Numbered from the stretch's first letter, positions 32,594 through 41,947 are shown. The stretch is 64,000 bases of DNA from Roseinatronobacter monicus (GCF_006716865.1 NZ_VFPT01000001.1:3219001-3283000); one strand, 5' to 3'. Numbers and translations: made by a program. Notes: generated by a model not told the origin, from the sequence alone.

Positions 32594-33685
32594 ATGGCCG
32601 ATCTGAAGCTGACCGATGTCGAGAAGGCATATGGCGAGGTCAAAGTCCTGTCCGATATCAATCTGGATATCAAACAAGGCGAACTGATTGTGTTTGTCGG
32701 GCCGTCGGGCTGCGGGAAATCCACGCTTTTGCGCATGATCGCGGGGCTGGAAAAGATCACGGGCGGCGAGTTGCAGATTGACGGGATGGTGGTGAATGAC
32801 ATCCCGCCATCGCAGCGCGGCATTGCCATGGTGTTTCAATCCTATGCGCTTTATCCGCATATAACCGTGCGCGACAACATGTCCTTCGCGCTGAAGATCG
32901 CCAAGAAATCCAAATCCGAGATTGATGAGGCCGTGAACCGTGCTGCTGATATCCTGCAACTTGGCCCTTATCTGGACCGCCTGCCCAAGGCGCTGTCAGG
33001 TGGGCAGCGCCAGCGGGTTGCGATTGGCCGGTCCATCGTGCGCGACCCGAAAGTCTATCTGTTTGACGAACCGCTCTCGAACCTTGATGCCGCGCTGCGC
33101 GTGGCCACACGCATCGAGATTGCGAAGCTGAAAGAATCGATGCCCAATTCGACTATGGTCTATGTGACTCATGATCAGGTCGAGGCGATGACTTTGGCCA
33201 CCCGTATCGTCGTGCTGGCAGGCGGCGGGATCGCGCAGGTTGGCACGCCACTGGAGCTGTACGAGCGGCCCAATGGCGAATTTGTCGCGCAATTCATCGG
33301 CTCTCCGGCGATGAACCTGCTGGCGGGCGAGATTGTGGGCACAGGCGCACAAACCCATGTCAACCTAGAGGGGGGCGGCAGCGCGGTTGCCAATATTCCC
33401 ACCACAGACGCCGATATGGGGCTAAAGGTCAATCTTGGGGCGCGCCCCGAAGATCTGGTCGCCACAGAGGGCGACGATTACCTGTATGCGGGCGAAGTCG
33501 AGTTGCTGGAAGCTTTGGGCGAATTGACTGTGCTGTATTTCAAGCCCGACTCCGCTGCGCTTGCCCCTGTTCTTGCCAAACTGGCCGGTATTCACACCGA
33601 CCTGAAAGGGCGCAAGGTCAAACTGAAAGCTGATCCATCGAAGATACACCTGTTTCACAACAAGGTGTCGCTTCTGTATCGCTGA
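32594..33685 (+). CDS. aglK: Alpha-glucoside ABC transporter ATP-binding protein AglK
   Basis: A 363-residue MalK/UgpC-type ATPase. Walker A is VGPSGCGKSTLLR, the Q-loop VFQSYALYPH, the signature LSGGQRQRVAIGR, Walker B VYLFDEPLSNLD, and the switch histidine VYVTHDQVEAM. The C-terminal ~130 residues form the TOBE/regulatory domain of MalK-type ATPases (ARPEDL). It powers the AglFG channel. It begins 20 bases after aglA with a strong RBS (ggaggag) and is the last gene of the operon, followed by a terminator. Confidence 0.93.
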   Translation: MADLKLTDVEKAYGEVKVLSDINLDIKQGELIVFVGPSGCGKSTLLRMIAGLEKITGGELQIDGMVVNDIPPSQRGIAMVFQSYALYPHITVRDNMSFALKIAKKSKSEIDEAVNRAADILQLGPYLDRLPKALSGGQRQRVAIGRSIVRDPKVYLFDEPLSNLDAALRVATRIEIAKLKESMPNSTMVYVTHDQVEAMTLATRIVVLAGGGIAQVGTPLELYERPNGEFVAQFIGSPAMNLLAGEIVGTGAQTHVNLEGGGSAVANIPTTDADMGLKVNLGARPEDLVATEGDDYLYAGEVELLEALGELTVLYFKPDSAALAPVLAKLAGIHTDLKGRKVKLKADPSKIHLFHNKVSLLYR

Positions 33686-33707
33686 TATTGGTGTCGAAAG
33701 AAAGTTG

Positions 33708-33734
33708 GCCGCACCCGAACAGGTGCGGCTTTTT
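33708..33734 (+). terminator. Rho-independent terminator of the agl operon
   Basis: GCCGCACC (33708-33715) pairs with GGTGCGGC (33722-33729) over a 6-base loop, followed by five T residues. It lies 22 bases after the aglK stop and just before the convergent helicase gene. Confidence 0.9.
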
Positions 33735-33743
33735 CATGCGTGC

Positions 33744-35246
33744 TTATGCGCTGCGAAATTCACGCAGCAAGAAGTCGGGCACATGGTCGCCCATGCCCAC
33801 AACCGCGCCGCGATTGTCTTGGCGCTGACGGGACTGGCCACGCCCGCCGCGGGCCGACTTCGCCTCATCCAGATTGTAAAGATTGGCATTCTGCGCATCT
33901 TTGGTTTCCGGCTTTGCCGCAGCTTGCGCGGGGGCTTTCTCCGGGGCGGGTGGGTTTCCGGGTGCAGCCACCTTGTCCTGAGCCTTGGCCTTTTCGGGGG
34001 CCTTGGCCTTTTCAGGGGCCTTGGACTTGGAAACGGAATGCGCACGCCGCGGCGCCGCTTCTTCTGACTTCGGCTCTGGCGCGGGTTTGCCAATATCCAT
34101 TTGCGGGGCTACGCCACGCGGCAATTGCCGTTCCAGAAGTTGCTCGATCGCGTCGAGGTATTTCTGGTCAGAAGGCACCATCAGCGAAACGGCCTTGCCG
34201 GACCGACCCGCGCGACCGGTGCGCCCGATGCGGTGCACATAATCTTCTGGGTGCGACGGTAGGTCGAAATTGAACACATGGCTGACGGATGGCACATCGA
34301 GGCCGCGCGCGGCCACGTCTGATGCGATCAACAGCCGCAATTCGCCTGCGCGAAACCGCTCTAGCGTGCGGGTACGAAGTGACTGGTCAAGGTCGCCATG
34401 AATGGGGGCCGCATCCAGCTTGTGCTTGGTCAGGGACTTGGCCAGAATATCAACTTCGACCTTGCGGTTGCAAAAGATGATCGCGTTCTCCAGCTTGTCG
34501 CCCTCGGCCTCGATAATCGCCCGCAGCGCTTCGCGTTTGATCTTGGCAGCACCGTCGCGGCGCGTGGCGGGCAGTTCGATCAGTTCCTGCGCGATGGTTT
34601 CAGACGCAGTGGCCTGACGCGCAATCTCGATCCGTGCCGGGTTTGACAGGAAGGTGTTGGTAATCCGCTCGATCTCAGGCGCCATCGTTGCGGAATAGAA
34701 GAATGTCTGGCGCGTAAAGGGTGTCAGGCCAAAAATCCGCTCGATATCGGGGATGAAGCCCATATCCAGCATGCGGTCTGCCTCATCTACCACCATCACT
34801 TCGACACCGGTCAGTAACAGTTTGCCGCGCTCGAAATGGTCCAGCAACCGGCCCGGTGTGGCAATCAGAACATCAACACCACGGTCGATCAGCTTGTCCT
34901 GTTCACCAAAGGCCACGCCGCCGATCAGCAGCGCCTTGGTCAAGCGGGTGTGTTTGGCGTATGTATCGAAATTCTCGGCCACTTGGGCGGCCAACTCGCG
35001 TGTGGGGGCCAGCACAAGGCTGCGCGGCATCCGTGCGCGCGCGCGTCCACGGCCCAGCCGAGTGATCAGCGGCAGCACAAAAGACGCGGTCTTGCCGGTC
35101 CCTGTCTGCGCGATTCCCAGCACATCGCGCCCTTCAAGCGCGTGGGGGATGGCTTGCGCCTGAATCGGTGTGGGGGTTGTGTAGCCAGCTTCAGCGATGG
35201 CTTTCAGGACCTTCGGGTCCAGCTTCAGATCAGAAAATTGGGTCAT
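33744..35246 (-). CDS. rhlE: DEAD-box RNA helicase, RhlE type
   Basis: A 500-residue ATP-dependent RNA helicase. Motifs in order: Q-motif (YTTPTPIQAQAIPHALEG), I AQTGTGKT, Ia PTRELAAQ, Ib TPGRLLDHF, II VVDEADRMLDMGF, III SATM, IV IIFCNRK, V ASDVAARGLDVP and VI HRIGRTGRAG. Residues ~375-500 are a low-complexity, charged, Ala/Lys/Pro-rich tail with repeated KAPEKAKAPEKAKAQDK-like units, ending GRGQSRQRQDNRGAVVG. It remodels RNA and ribosomal or sRNA complexes. RhlE is the best fit by the core; DbpA/DeaD lack this tail. Confidence 0.9.
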   Translation of the reverse strand: MTQFSDLKLDPKVLKAIAEAGYTTPTPIQAQAIPHALEGRDVLGIAQTGTGKTASFVLPLITRLGRGRARARMPRSLVLAPTRELAAQVAENFDTYAKHTRLTKALLIGGVAFGEQDKLIDRGVDVLIATPGRLLDHFERGKLLLTGVEVMVVDEADRMLDMGFIPDIERIFGLTPFTRQTFFYSATMAPEIERITNTFLSNPARIEIARQATASETIAQELIELPATRRDGAAKIKREALRAIIEAEGDKLENAIIFCNRKVEVDILAKSLTKHKLDAAPIHGDLDQSLRTRTLERFRAGELRLLIASDVAARGLDVPSVSHVFNFDLPSHPEDYVHRIGRTGRAGRSGKAVSLMVPSDQKYLDAIEQLLERQLPRGVAPQMDIGKPAPEPKSEEAAPRRAHSVSKSKAPEKAKAPEKAKAQDKVAAPGNPPAPEKAPAQAAAKPETKDAQNANLYNLDEAKSARGGRGQSRQRQDNRGAVVGMGDHVPDFLLREFRSA

Positions 35247-35430
35247 ATGCGTCCATTTGATACGGCATCGGGCCGCGATCGGTTCTAGGACGTTTGATTA
35301 CTACGCCCCGCTAGCGGATATGCCACCCGAGAGCGGCATAGCCACGCTATCTAAGCCATTCGTTCAAAAAGGTCAATCTTCAAGGGGTTTGTCAGGGATA
35401 TGCCGTCATCAATTTCACGCAAAGCCGTGT

Positions 35431-35458
35431 TTGACCAGTTGCGAAAGGAAAATATCCG
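35431..35458 (+). promoter_or_regulatory. Predicted promoter of tRNA-Leu
   Basis: TTGACC (35431-35436) with TATCCG (35453-35458) after a 16-base spacer; the tRNA starts 21 bases further on. It is a weak pattern match. Confidence 0.35.
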
Positions 35459-35479
35459 CGCTAAAGACGCGCCAGTTGT

Positions 35480-35563
35480 GCGGGTGTGGCGGAATGGTAG
35501 ACGCGAGGGTCTCAAACACCCTTTCCGCAAGGAGTGTCGGTTCGACTCCGACCACCCGCACCA
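35480..35563 (+). tRNA. tRNA-Leu (CAA)
   Basis: An 84-base tRNA including a genome-encoded CCA. The acceptor stem pairs GCGGGTG with CACCCGC. The D-arm is GCG-gaatggtaga-CGC and the anticodon stem-loop is AGGGT-CTCAAAC-ACCCT, giving anticodon CAA, which reads UUG. The long variable arm (class II) and the T-arm GTCGG-TTCGACT-CCGAC complete the cloverleaf. It lies alone between two minus-strand genes and shows no sign of an integrated element. Confidence 0.95.
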
Positions 35564-35588
35564 TTTTAATCTGACATGTACCACGTTA

Positions 35589-36548
35589 TCAGCGCAGGCG
35601 TTTCGCGCCGTCGCGGTCGTTTTTCGGCGTGGTGCCAAACATTTTCACGTAGTTTCGCGCAAAACTGTTGGGGTTGAACCCATAATCCAGCCCGATACTG
35701 GTGATCGGGCGCGTGCTGACCAGAACGTCATAACGCGCGGTTTCCAGACGCAATTCCAGATATAATTGCTTCGGGGTCTTGTGCAGTTCGCTCATGAACA
35801 GCCGCTCTAGCTGGCGTTGCGACACGGCCACCTTTGTCGCTATCTCGGAAATCGGCAGCGGCTCATCCATAAAGGCGTCCATCAACTCCAACGCAAGTTG
35901 CACCTTCGGGGTGCTACTGAGGTATTTCAGCCGTGTGGGCAATTTCTGCGCCACCCTGCCCGCGCGCGTGCCGTCGAGAATCAGCCGCGCCGAGATTTCT
36001 TCGGCAAGCGTGGCGGGGCCTGTCATCCTGAGGTGGTTGAGCATCAGATCAGCGGCGGACAGCCCGCCTGCACAGGTGGCAATCTTCGGGCTACAAGTGA
36101 ACAAGGAAGAGGTGACAGTGATGCCAGGGAAATTCTGTTCAAGATATGGGGTATCTTCCCAATGCGCCGAAACAGTCTGCCCCGATAAAAGCCCCGCTTG
36201 CGCCAGACGCACAACGCCAGAGGACAGACCCCAGATTTCGTGGCCGTAGCGCATGGCCTTGTGCAAAAACGACGAATGCGCGCCATTGCGCGTGTGGCAG
36301 ACCCCGTCACCGGACACGACCACGATCCGGTCATCGCGCCCCAAGGCCGCAATCGGGCGGCTTGGATCAATGCCTACCCCGTTCGAGGCCGTGACCCGCG
36401 CATCGCCCAGCGAGGACACCCAATAGCTGTATTGCGTGCTGCTGGTCAGCTTGTTGGCCAGACGCAGCACTTCAATCGCCGAGGTGAAGGGCAACATCGC
36501 AAAGCCGTCTTCGATCAGGAAAACGAAAGCGGGCGGCGCAACTGTCAT
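35589..36548 (-). CDS. GlxA family transcriptional regulator (AraC-type with DJ-1/PfpI-like domain)
   Basis: A 319-residue regulator. Residues 1-~190 form a DJ-1/PfpI-like (class I amidotransferase-like) domain (FVFLIEDGFAMLPFTSAIEVLRLAN, in two blocks, then IWGLSSGVVRLAQAGLL, where a nucleophilic Cys is not evident). The C-terminal AraC/XylS double helix-turn-helix includes ISEIATKVAVSQRQLERLF and LDYGFNPNSFARNYVKMFG. Related regulators (GbdR, CdhR, SouR) control catabolism of glycine betaine, carnitine or sarcosine. It is next to a dimethylglycine/sarcosine-dehydrogenase-like gene and an MttB-like gene, so it is a good candidate for their regulator. The ATG at 36548 (MTVAPPAF) is preferred over the one 54 bases upstream. 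Confidence 0.85.
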   Translation of the reverse strand: MTVAPPAFVFLIEDGFAMLPFTSAIEVLRLANKLTSSTQYSYWVSSLGDARVTASNGVGIDPSRPIAALGRDDRIVVVSGDGVCHTRNGAHSSFLHKAMRYGHEIWGLSSGVVRLAQAGLLSGQTVSAHWEDTPYLEQNFPGITVTSSLFTCSPKIATCAGGLSAADLMLNHLRMTGPATLAEEISARLILDGTRAGRVAQKLPTRLKYLSSTPKVQLALELMDAFMDEPLPISEIATKVAVSQRQLERLFMSELHKTPKQLYLELRLETARYDVLVSTRPITSIGLDYGFNPNSFARNYVKMFGTTPKNDRDGAKRLR

Positions 36549-36617
36549 CCGGGGCGGCCTTGGGCAAGGGTTTGTCGTAGTCTCACACGCCGCCCGCCCC
36601 AAGTCGAGAGGGCATGA

Positions 36618-39068
36618 TCAGGGCGACATCTCGGCCAGTGCGCGGTCACGCAGGCGCGCACCATCGGGGTCGAACGGGGCGCGGTCCAGAATGCGGGCCG
36701 TGTGCGGCCTGCCCAGAATGGCCACTTGCACCATCCCATCAGCGGGGCGCCTGTCGGCACTCACATACGCGATGGCCAGCGATTTCTGCACGGCATAACC
36801 ATACGCCCCTGACGACACCTGCCCAAGGGGCGTGCCATCGGGCAGAAACACGGGCTCGCCGCCCTGTGCATCGGCATCGTCCACGTCGATTTCTAACATG
36901 ACCATCTGTTCACGCGGGGCGGTGTTGCGGATAGAAAGCCATGCGTCCTTGTTCAGAAACTCCTTGTCGGCGCAAATCAGCCCGTCCAGCCCTGATTCCT
37001 GTGGCCAGTATTCGGGGCTGTAATCGCGGCCCCAACTGCCATAGCCCTTCTCGACCCGCAGGCTCATCAGTGCGCGACTGCCGACGGGGCCTGCGCCAAC
37101 CGCGCGGCCTGCCTCTAGCAAGGCGCTATAAAGCGTGACCTGATCCGCTGCCGCGCAATGCAATTCCCAGCCCAGATCGCCGGCGAAGGACACCCGAAGG
37201 GCCACGCACTCCACCCCAGCCACGGTAATCCGCTGCGAGCGGAAAAAGGGAAAGGTCGCGTTTGATAAATCCGCATTGGTCAGCCGCGCCAGCAGGTCGC
37301 GCGCGCGGGGTCCGGCAATGTTGAACCCGCACATGCTGTCGGTCAGGCTGTCGAAACTGGTGCCATCCGGCAGCGGCACATCGTGGAAAAAACGGGTGTG
37401 ATACCGCTCTGCCATGCCCGACCCGATAACCCAGAATTCCTGCGCGCCCAGCCGTGTGACAGTGAAGTCCCCTGCCACCCCGCCACGCTTGCCGATCAGC
37501 GGCGTCAGGCAGGACCGGCCCACGCGGGTCGGCATACGGTTGGCGAATATGGCATTCAACCAGTCTTCGGCCCCTGCCCCCGCCACGCGGTATTTGGCGA
37601 AATTCGAGATGTCGATGATGCCTGCATCCTCGCGCAGCATCCGCGCCTCTCGGCCCACGCTGTCAAACCACGGCTGGCGCGTGAAACCGGCGCTGTCGGG
37701 GGTGTTTGCGTCGAAATAGAGCGGGTGTTCCCAGCCGTAATTCAGCCCGAACACAGCGCCCAATTCCTGTTGCACCGCATAGGCGGGGCGGGTGCGGGCG
37801 GGGCGGCCTGCGCTTCGTTCCTCGCCGGGGAAGTGGATTTTGAAACGGTTGGCATATTGGTCCGCCACCCGCGCGCGGGTGAAATCCTTGCCCGCCCAAT
37901 GCCCGAAGCGCGCCATGTCCCAACCGAACAGGTCCAATGATGGCTCGCCCTGCACGATCCATTCCGCCGCCAGCCTGCCAAGGCCGCCTGACTGGCTGAA
38001 GCCGGGGATGATGCCGCAGCAACAGAAATAGCCGCGCATTTCCGGCACTGGCCCCATCAGTGCGGACGAATCCGGCGACCAGATCATCGGGCCATTGATA
38101 ACGCGCTTGATGCCTGCCGTGCCGACCACCGGAACACGGTCGATGGCGCGCAGGATGTTGTCCTCGATCCGGTCTAGATCATCGGCGAACAACTCATGCC
38201 CGAAGCCCAGCGGCGTGCCATCCTCGGCCCAGAACCGCACATCTTTTTCATAGGCCCCGACCAGCAACCCCTGCCCTTCCTGACGCAAGTAATACTCGCC
38301 ATCCCGGTCCGCGACCGAGGGCAAGCGCCGGCCCAGTGCGGCCACTTCCGCGATGGTTTCGGTCACGAAATACTGGTGCTCGGTCGGGACAAGCGGCAGG
38401 CTCAACCCTGCCAATGCAGCCACTTCGCGTGCCCAAAGCCCCGCCGCATTGATAACCCAAGGCGTGCGGATGTCACCGCGTTCGGTGCGCACGATCCAAG
38501 TGCCATCCGGCTGCGCCTCGGTTCCTGTCACAGGGGTGAAGCGGTGAATTTCCGCGCCGCGCTGGCGCGCGCCCACGGCATAGGCATTGGTCACGCCCGA
38601 CGGATCAACATTTCCGCCATCGGGTTCAAACATGATGCATTGCACCCCTTCGAAATTGACCAGCGGGTGCAACCGCTCTGCCTCATCGCGCGAGACTTCA
38701 TGGAAATTCATCCCGTAGCGGCGCGCCTTCGCTTCTTGCAGGCGTAACTGATGCACGCGCGCCTCTGTCTGCGCCAGATACAGCGATCCGGGCTGGAACA
38801 CGCCGCAGGACTGGCCGGTTTCTGCCTCCAACTCCTTATAGAGCTGCATCGTGTAATGTTGCAGCCGCGAAATGTTGGTGCTGTCATGCAGCCCGTGAAT
38901 ATTCGCCGCCGCGTGCCATGTGGAGCCAGAGGTCAACTCGCTGCGTTCCAGCAACACCACATCGGACCAGCCCAGTTTGGCAAGATGATACAGGATCGAG
39001 CAACCGATGACGCCGCCGCCAATGACAACGGCCTGCGCATGGGTGGGAAGGGGTTTTGCGTGTGTCAT
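36618..39068 (-). CDS. GcvT-fused FAD-dependent oxidoreductase (dimethylglycine/sarcosine dehydrogenase-like)
   Basis: An 816-residue two-domain enzyme. Residues 1-~390 are a DAO-type FAD domain with the dinucleotide fold AVVIGGGVIGCSILYHLAKLG and the SGSTWHAAANIHGL block (covalent or near-flavin His region). The second half is a GcvT-like tetrahydrofolate domain (DISNFAKYRVAGAGAEDWLN, then SFAGDLGWELH and LMSLRVEKGYGSWGRDYSPE). Enzymes of this build oxidatively demethylate N-methyl-glycines (dimethylglycine, sarcosine) and pass the methyl group as formaldehyde or 5,10-methylene-THF. The stop of the MttB-like gene overlaps its ATG by 4 bases, so the two are coupled and together may process a methylated amine. 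The exact substrate is not determined. Confidence 0.88.
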   Translation of the reverse strand: MTHAKPLPTHAQAVVIGGGVIGCSILYHLAKLGWSDVVLLERSELTSGSTWHAAANIHGLHDSTNISRLQHYTMQLYKELEAETGQSCGVFQPGSLYLAQTEARVHQLRLQEAKARRYGMNFHEVSRDEAERLHPLVNFEGVQCIMFEPDGGNVDPSGVTNAYAVGARQRGAEIHRFTPVTGTEAQPDGTWIVRTERGDIRTPWVINAAGLWAREVAALAGLSLPLVPTEHQYFVTETIAEVAALGRRLPSVADRDGEYYLRQEGQGLLVGAYEKDVRFWAEDGTPLGFGHELFADDLDRIEDNILRAIDRVPVVGTAGIKRVINGPMIWSPDSSALMGPVPEMRGYFCCCGIIPGFSQSGGLGRLAAEWIVQGEPSLDLFGWDMARFGHWAGKDFTRARVADQYANRFKIHFPGEERSAGRPARTRPAYAVQQELGAVFGLNYGWEHPLYFDANTPDSAGFTRQPWFDSVGREARMLREDAGIIDISNFAKYRVAGAGAEDWLNAIFANRMPTRVGRSCLTPLIGKRGGVAGDFTVTRLGAQEFWVIGSGMAERYHTRFFHDVPLPDGTSFDSLTDSMCGFNIAGPRARDLLARLTNADLSNATFPFFRSQRITVAGVECVALRVSFAGDLGWELHCAAADQVTLYSALLEAGRAVGAGPVGSRALMSLRVEKGYGSWGRDYSPEYWPQESGLDGLICADKEFLNKDAWLSIRNTAPREQMVMLEIDVDDADAQGGEPVFLPDGTPLGQVSSGAYGYAVQKSLAIAYVSADRRPADGMVQVAILGRPHTARILDRAPFDPDGARLRDRALAEMSP

Positions 39069-40603
39069 GGCTCGGCGGTTCCGATCTGTTCCTTGCGGGT
39101 GGTAACATAGGCGTCCAGTTCCTCGCGGATGGCGGGGTCGAGGGCGGGTTCTTCATATTCAGCCAGCGCGCGTTGCCAGATTTCAGTCGCGCGGGTCAGC
39201 GCGGTTTTCGCCCCCGCCGCCTGCCAGCCGCCGTAATTCGTCCAGTCTGACAAAAGCGGCTCGTAAAATGCGGTCTGATAGCGCGCGATGGTGTGCTCGG
39301 TGCCAAAGAAATGCCCGCCTGTGGGCACAGCCGCGATGGCGTCAAAGCCAAGTTCTGCCTCAGAAAAATCGACCGGCTTCAACACCTCGATCATGTTTTG
39401 CAAAATCTCTATATCGAGGATCAGCTTTTCATAAGATGCGGTCAGACCCCCCTCCAACCACCCCGCCGCGTGATAGATCAGGTTGCCGCCACCCAACACC
39501 GCCCCCCATGTGGACATGCTGGTTTCATAGGCGGCCTGCAAATCGACCGCATTCGACGCATTGGCGTTCGAGGTCCGGTAAGGCAGCCCATAGCGCCGCG
39601 CCAGTTGTCCGGCGATCAGATTGGCCTTGGTGTTTTCCGGTGTGCCAAAGGCGGGCGCGCCCGATTTCATATCCACATTTGACGTGAACGCGCCGTAAAT
39701 TACCGGCGCGCCGGGGCGCACAAGCTGGGTCAGGACCACGCCAAACAGCGCCTCGGCGTTTTGCTGGGCCATTGCTGCGGGCAGGGTCACAGGCGTCATT
39801 GCGCCCATCAACGTAAAGGGCGTGATCGAGACGGGCTGGCCATGTTCGGCCATTGCGATCAGCCCTTCGCCCATTTCCTCGTCAAACAGGCGTGGCGAGT
39901 TGACCGATATGATGGTCGTCACACCGGGGCTATGCGCCATATCCGCGACCGAGATGCCGCGCGCAATCGCCATCATGTTGATTCCGTCCATCACCCGCCC
40001 CCGCCCGATGGCCGAGACATGAAAGGACAATTCGCTCAGGCGCAAGTTGGCCAGATAGGTGTCGAGATGCCGCGAATTGGCGGGCAGTTCCATGGGCGAG
40101 GTAACCTGATTGCCGATCAGGTGAATCGCGTTGAAATACTGGGCCAGACGGATGAAGTTTTCATAATCCGCCATGTTGCCCGCGCGCCGACCGTTCAGGC
40201 AGTCATGCACATTGGGCGGGCCTGCAACCAGCCCGAAACATAGGGAATTGCCCCCAATCTCGACGCGGCGCGAAGGGTTGCGGGGGGTCAGGCTGGTGCG
40301 GCTTGGCGCTGTTGCCAGCGCGTGATTGACCAGTTCTTCGTCGAAGCGCACCAGTCCGGTGTCGCGGTCGACCTTGGCACCCGCCTTGGCGAACAGGTCC
40401 AAAACCGAGGTGCCGATAACCCGAATGCCCAGTTCCGAAAGTATGCGCAGAGAGGTTCGGTGAATCGCCTCAACCCCCTCTGCATCTGCGATTTCCATAG
40501 GCGCATAGGGGTTCGTCAGGCTTTGCCACGGCAGTTGCGGCAGGCCCGTACTGGTGCGACCGGCCTTGCTGCGGCGTCCGCCTGCGCGGCGCGGGGCGTT
40601 CAT
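39065..40603 (-). CDS. Trimethylamine methyltransferase family protein (MttB superfamily, non-pyrrolysine)
   Basis: A 512-residue MttB-superfamily protein. These transfer a methyl group from quaternary or tertiary amines (trimethylamine, glycine betaine and relatives) to a corrinoid protein. The frame runs through without an in-frame TAG, so it is of the non-pyrrolysine type, like glycine betaine methyltransferase MtgB. Landmarks: NSLCFGLVAGPPNVHD, YIGAFTSN-like VIYGAFTSNVDMKSGAP, FGTPENTKANLIAGQLARR (two blocks), and GAVLGGGNLIYHAAGWLEGGLTASYEK. The ATG at 40603 was chosen; the frame stays open upstream, but that part looks unrelated. No corrinoid-binding partner is encoded nearby. Confidence 0.88.
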   Translation of the reverse strand: MNAPRRAGGRRSKAGRTSTGLPQLPWQSLTNPYAPMEIADAEGVEAIHRTSLRILSELGIRVIGTSVLDLFAKAGAKVDRDTGLVRFDEELVNHALATAPSRTSLTPRNPSRRVEIGGNSLCFGLVAGPPNVHDCLNGRRAGNMADYENFIRLAQYFNAIHLIGNQVTSPMELPANSRHLDTYLANLRLSELSFHVSAIGRGRVMDGINMMAIARGISVADMAHSPGVTTIISVNSPRLFDEEMGEGLIAMAEHGQPVSITPFTLMGAMTPVTLPAAMAQQNAEALFGVVLTQLVRPGAPVIYGAFTSNVDMKSGAPAFGTPENTKANLIAGQLARRYGLPYRTSNANASNAVDLQAAYETSMSTWGAVLGGGNLIYHAAGWLEGGLTASYEKLILDIEILQNMIEVLKPVDFSEAELGFDAIAAVPTGGHFFGTEHTIARYQTAFYEPLLSDWTNYGGWQAAGAKTALTRATEIWQRALAEYEEPALDPAIREELDAYVTTRKEQIGTAEP

Positions 40604-40842
40604 GGCTGGCCCCGCAAGGGTGCAGCGTGGCGGGGCAGGGTGCAGGCGAACATCGCGTTTCCTTCCTGTGCAGGACAGAAGAAGCATACTGCGAAGATGC
40701 GCCGGCACAGGCTGCAAAAGACGACATTTTGCCCAATCCACGCGCCAAATTGCGCCATGCTGGTGTTCGCCACCTGACGAAAAATTCCCGCGCCCCAAGC
40801 GATGCTTTCGCGAGTGGCGGCTTTGCGGGATTTTGCAGGCAT
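40604..40842. other. Gene-free region upstream of the MttB-family gene
   Basis: These 239 bases hold the presumed promoter of the minus-strand MttB/dehydrogenase genes. I see no clear promoter hexamers, riboswitch or operator. Element copy D and a short further gap complete the 483-base gene-free stretch to 41086. Confidence 0.6.
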
Positions 40843-41031
40843 TGCGTTTCCGGGTGCAAAGCCGCGCAGCGTCGGGCCGCGGTGCGGCGATCTCCAGCTT
40901 GATCTATAGCACTTTATGCCAGCCAAATCCGAGCAAGATCAGAGCGTTGTGCTGGTGGCAGCCAAATCGCCGTGCCCGTGGGCGGCCCGGCGATGCGCGG
41001 CGGGCTGACGCCCTTGATTCCGCGCTTGGGG
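40843..41031 (+). repeat. Dispersed palindromic element, copy D
   Basis: The inverted arms are at 40862-40891 and 40966-41000. The left extension TGCGTTTC(T/C)GGGTGCAAAG is shared with copy A, and the central AGATCAGAGCGTTGTGC with copy B. It lies between the nitrilase-family gene (3' end) and the MttB-like gene (5' end), so it is in the leader or intergenic part of a possible minus-strand transcript. Confidence 0.85.
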
Positions 41032-41086
41032 ACAGTCCGCAAAACCCTCCAAGCAGTCATAGGTATCTTGTGTCAGGCGGCAAACA

Positions 41087-41947
41087 CTACGGGCGGCGCA
41101 CCACATCCGGCACACCAAGCGAGTCGATCAGGCGGGCAGTTTCACGGTGGATCAGGGCGATATTGCTGTCGCGCACTGTTGGCAGGGCATGGCGCGCGCG
41201 GCGCAGCGCGCCATAGTCGAGCGTTGCGGTTATCAGTTCCGGCTCTGCCCCCGCAATCGCCAGCAGTTTTCCGAACGGGTCCAGTATCCGCGAGCCGCCC
41301 CAGAATGTCAGGTCTGCCTCGCGCCCCGTGCGATTGGCCATCATCGAGGGCAGCCCATACATGACCGAATAAAACTCCATCGTGCGCGCCCATCCGGCGG
41401 GGTTATCAAACTCCTCGCCCACCGCCTCGATCCCGGACGAGGCGGGGCAGGCCAGCAGCGTTGCGCCATGCAGACAGGCCAGATGCACCAGCGCGGGGTT
41501 CCATGCATCGGCGCAGATCATCAGACCCAGCCGCCACTGATCGTCAAGCGCCCATGTGTCGACAAACCGCCCCGAGGCATAATGCTTGCCCTCTTCCAGC
41601 AGGCGATAATTGGGCAGGTTGATCTTGCGGTGCAGCGTGACCAGTTCCCCCGCCCGCAACACTGCGGTCGTGTTGTAGAATTGTGCGGCTGGCCCCTCCT
41701 CGATAAAGCCCGGACAGATGGTCATATCGCCAGCCAGTTCTGACAGGGCGATCAGCCTCGGATCGGTGCGGGGCATGGCGAAATCCAGCAGGCGCATCGC
41801 GCCATAATGGCCCGTCAGCGACAATTCCGGCAGCAACAGGAACGCGACCCCAGCGGCGCGCGCTTGGGCGATCCATTCGCGGTGCATTTCGAAATTGGCC
41901 TCCAGATCGGTTGGATCAGATGCAAATTGTGCGATTCCGACTTTCAT
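41087..41947 (-). CDS. Carbon-nitrogen hydrolase (nitrilase superfamily)
   Basis: A 286-residue member of the nitrilase superfamily. The catalytic triad is E41 ([10 protein letters not shown]), K108 ([10 protein letters not shown]) and C145 ([11 protein letters not shown]). It opens [18 protein letters not shown], as is typical. Substrates in this family are nitriles, amides, carbamoyl compounds or omega-amides; nothing here points to one. The neighbourhood (MttB/dimethylglycine dehydrogenase-like genes downstream) suggests a link to nitrogenous methylated compounds, but this is speculative. The ATG at 41947 was chosen because the preceding frame lies in the cobQ leader region and is not conserved-looking. 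Confidence 0.85.
   Translation of the reverse strand: MKVGIAQFASDPTDLEANFEMHREWIAQARAAGVAFLLLPELSLTGHYGAMRLLDFAMPRTDPRLIALSELAGDMTICPGFIEEGPAAQFYNTTAVLRAGELVTLHRKINLPNYRLLEEGKHYASGRFVDTWALDDQWRLGLMICADAWNPALVHLACLHGATLLACPASSGIEAVGEEFDNPAGWARTMEFYSVMYGLPSMMANRTGREADLTFWGGSRILDPFGKLLAIAGAEPELITATLDYGALRRARHALPTVRDSNIALIHRETARLIDSLGVPDVVRRP

Noticed and set aside
35400..35765. A short plus-strand frame running through the tRNA-Leu gene
   Set aside because: It overlaps a clear tRNA and continues into the antisense of the GlxA-type regulator; no supporting motif.
39065..40603. Pyrrolysine-type MttB
   Set aside because: The frame has no internal TAG, and no pyl genes are visible, so this is a non-pyrrolysine member.
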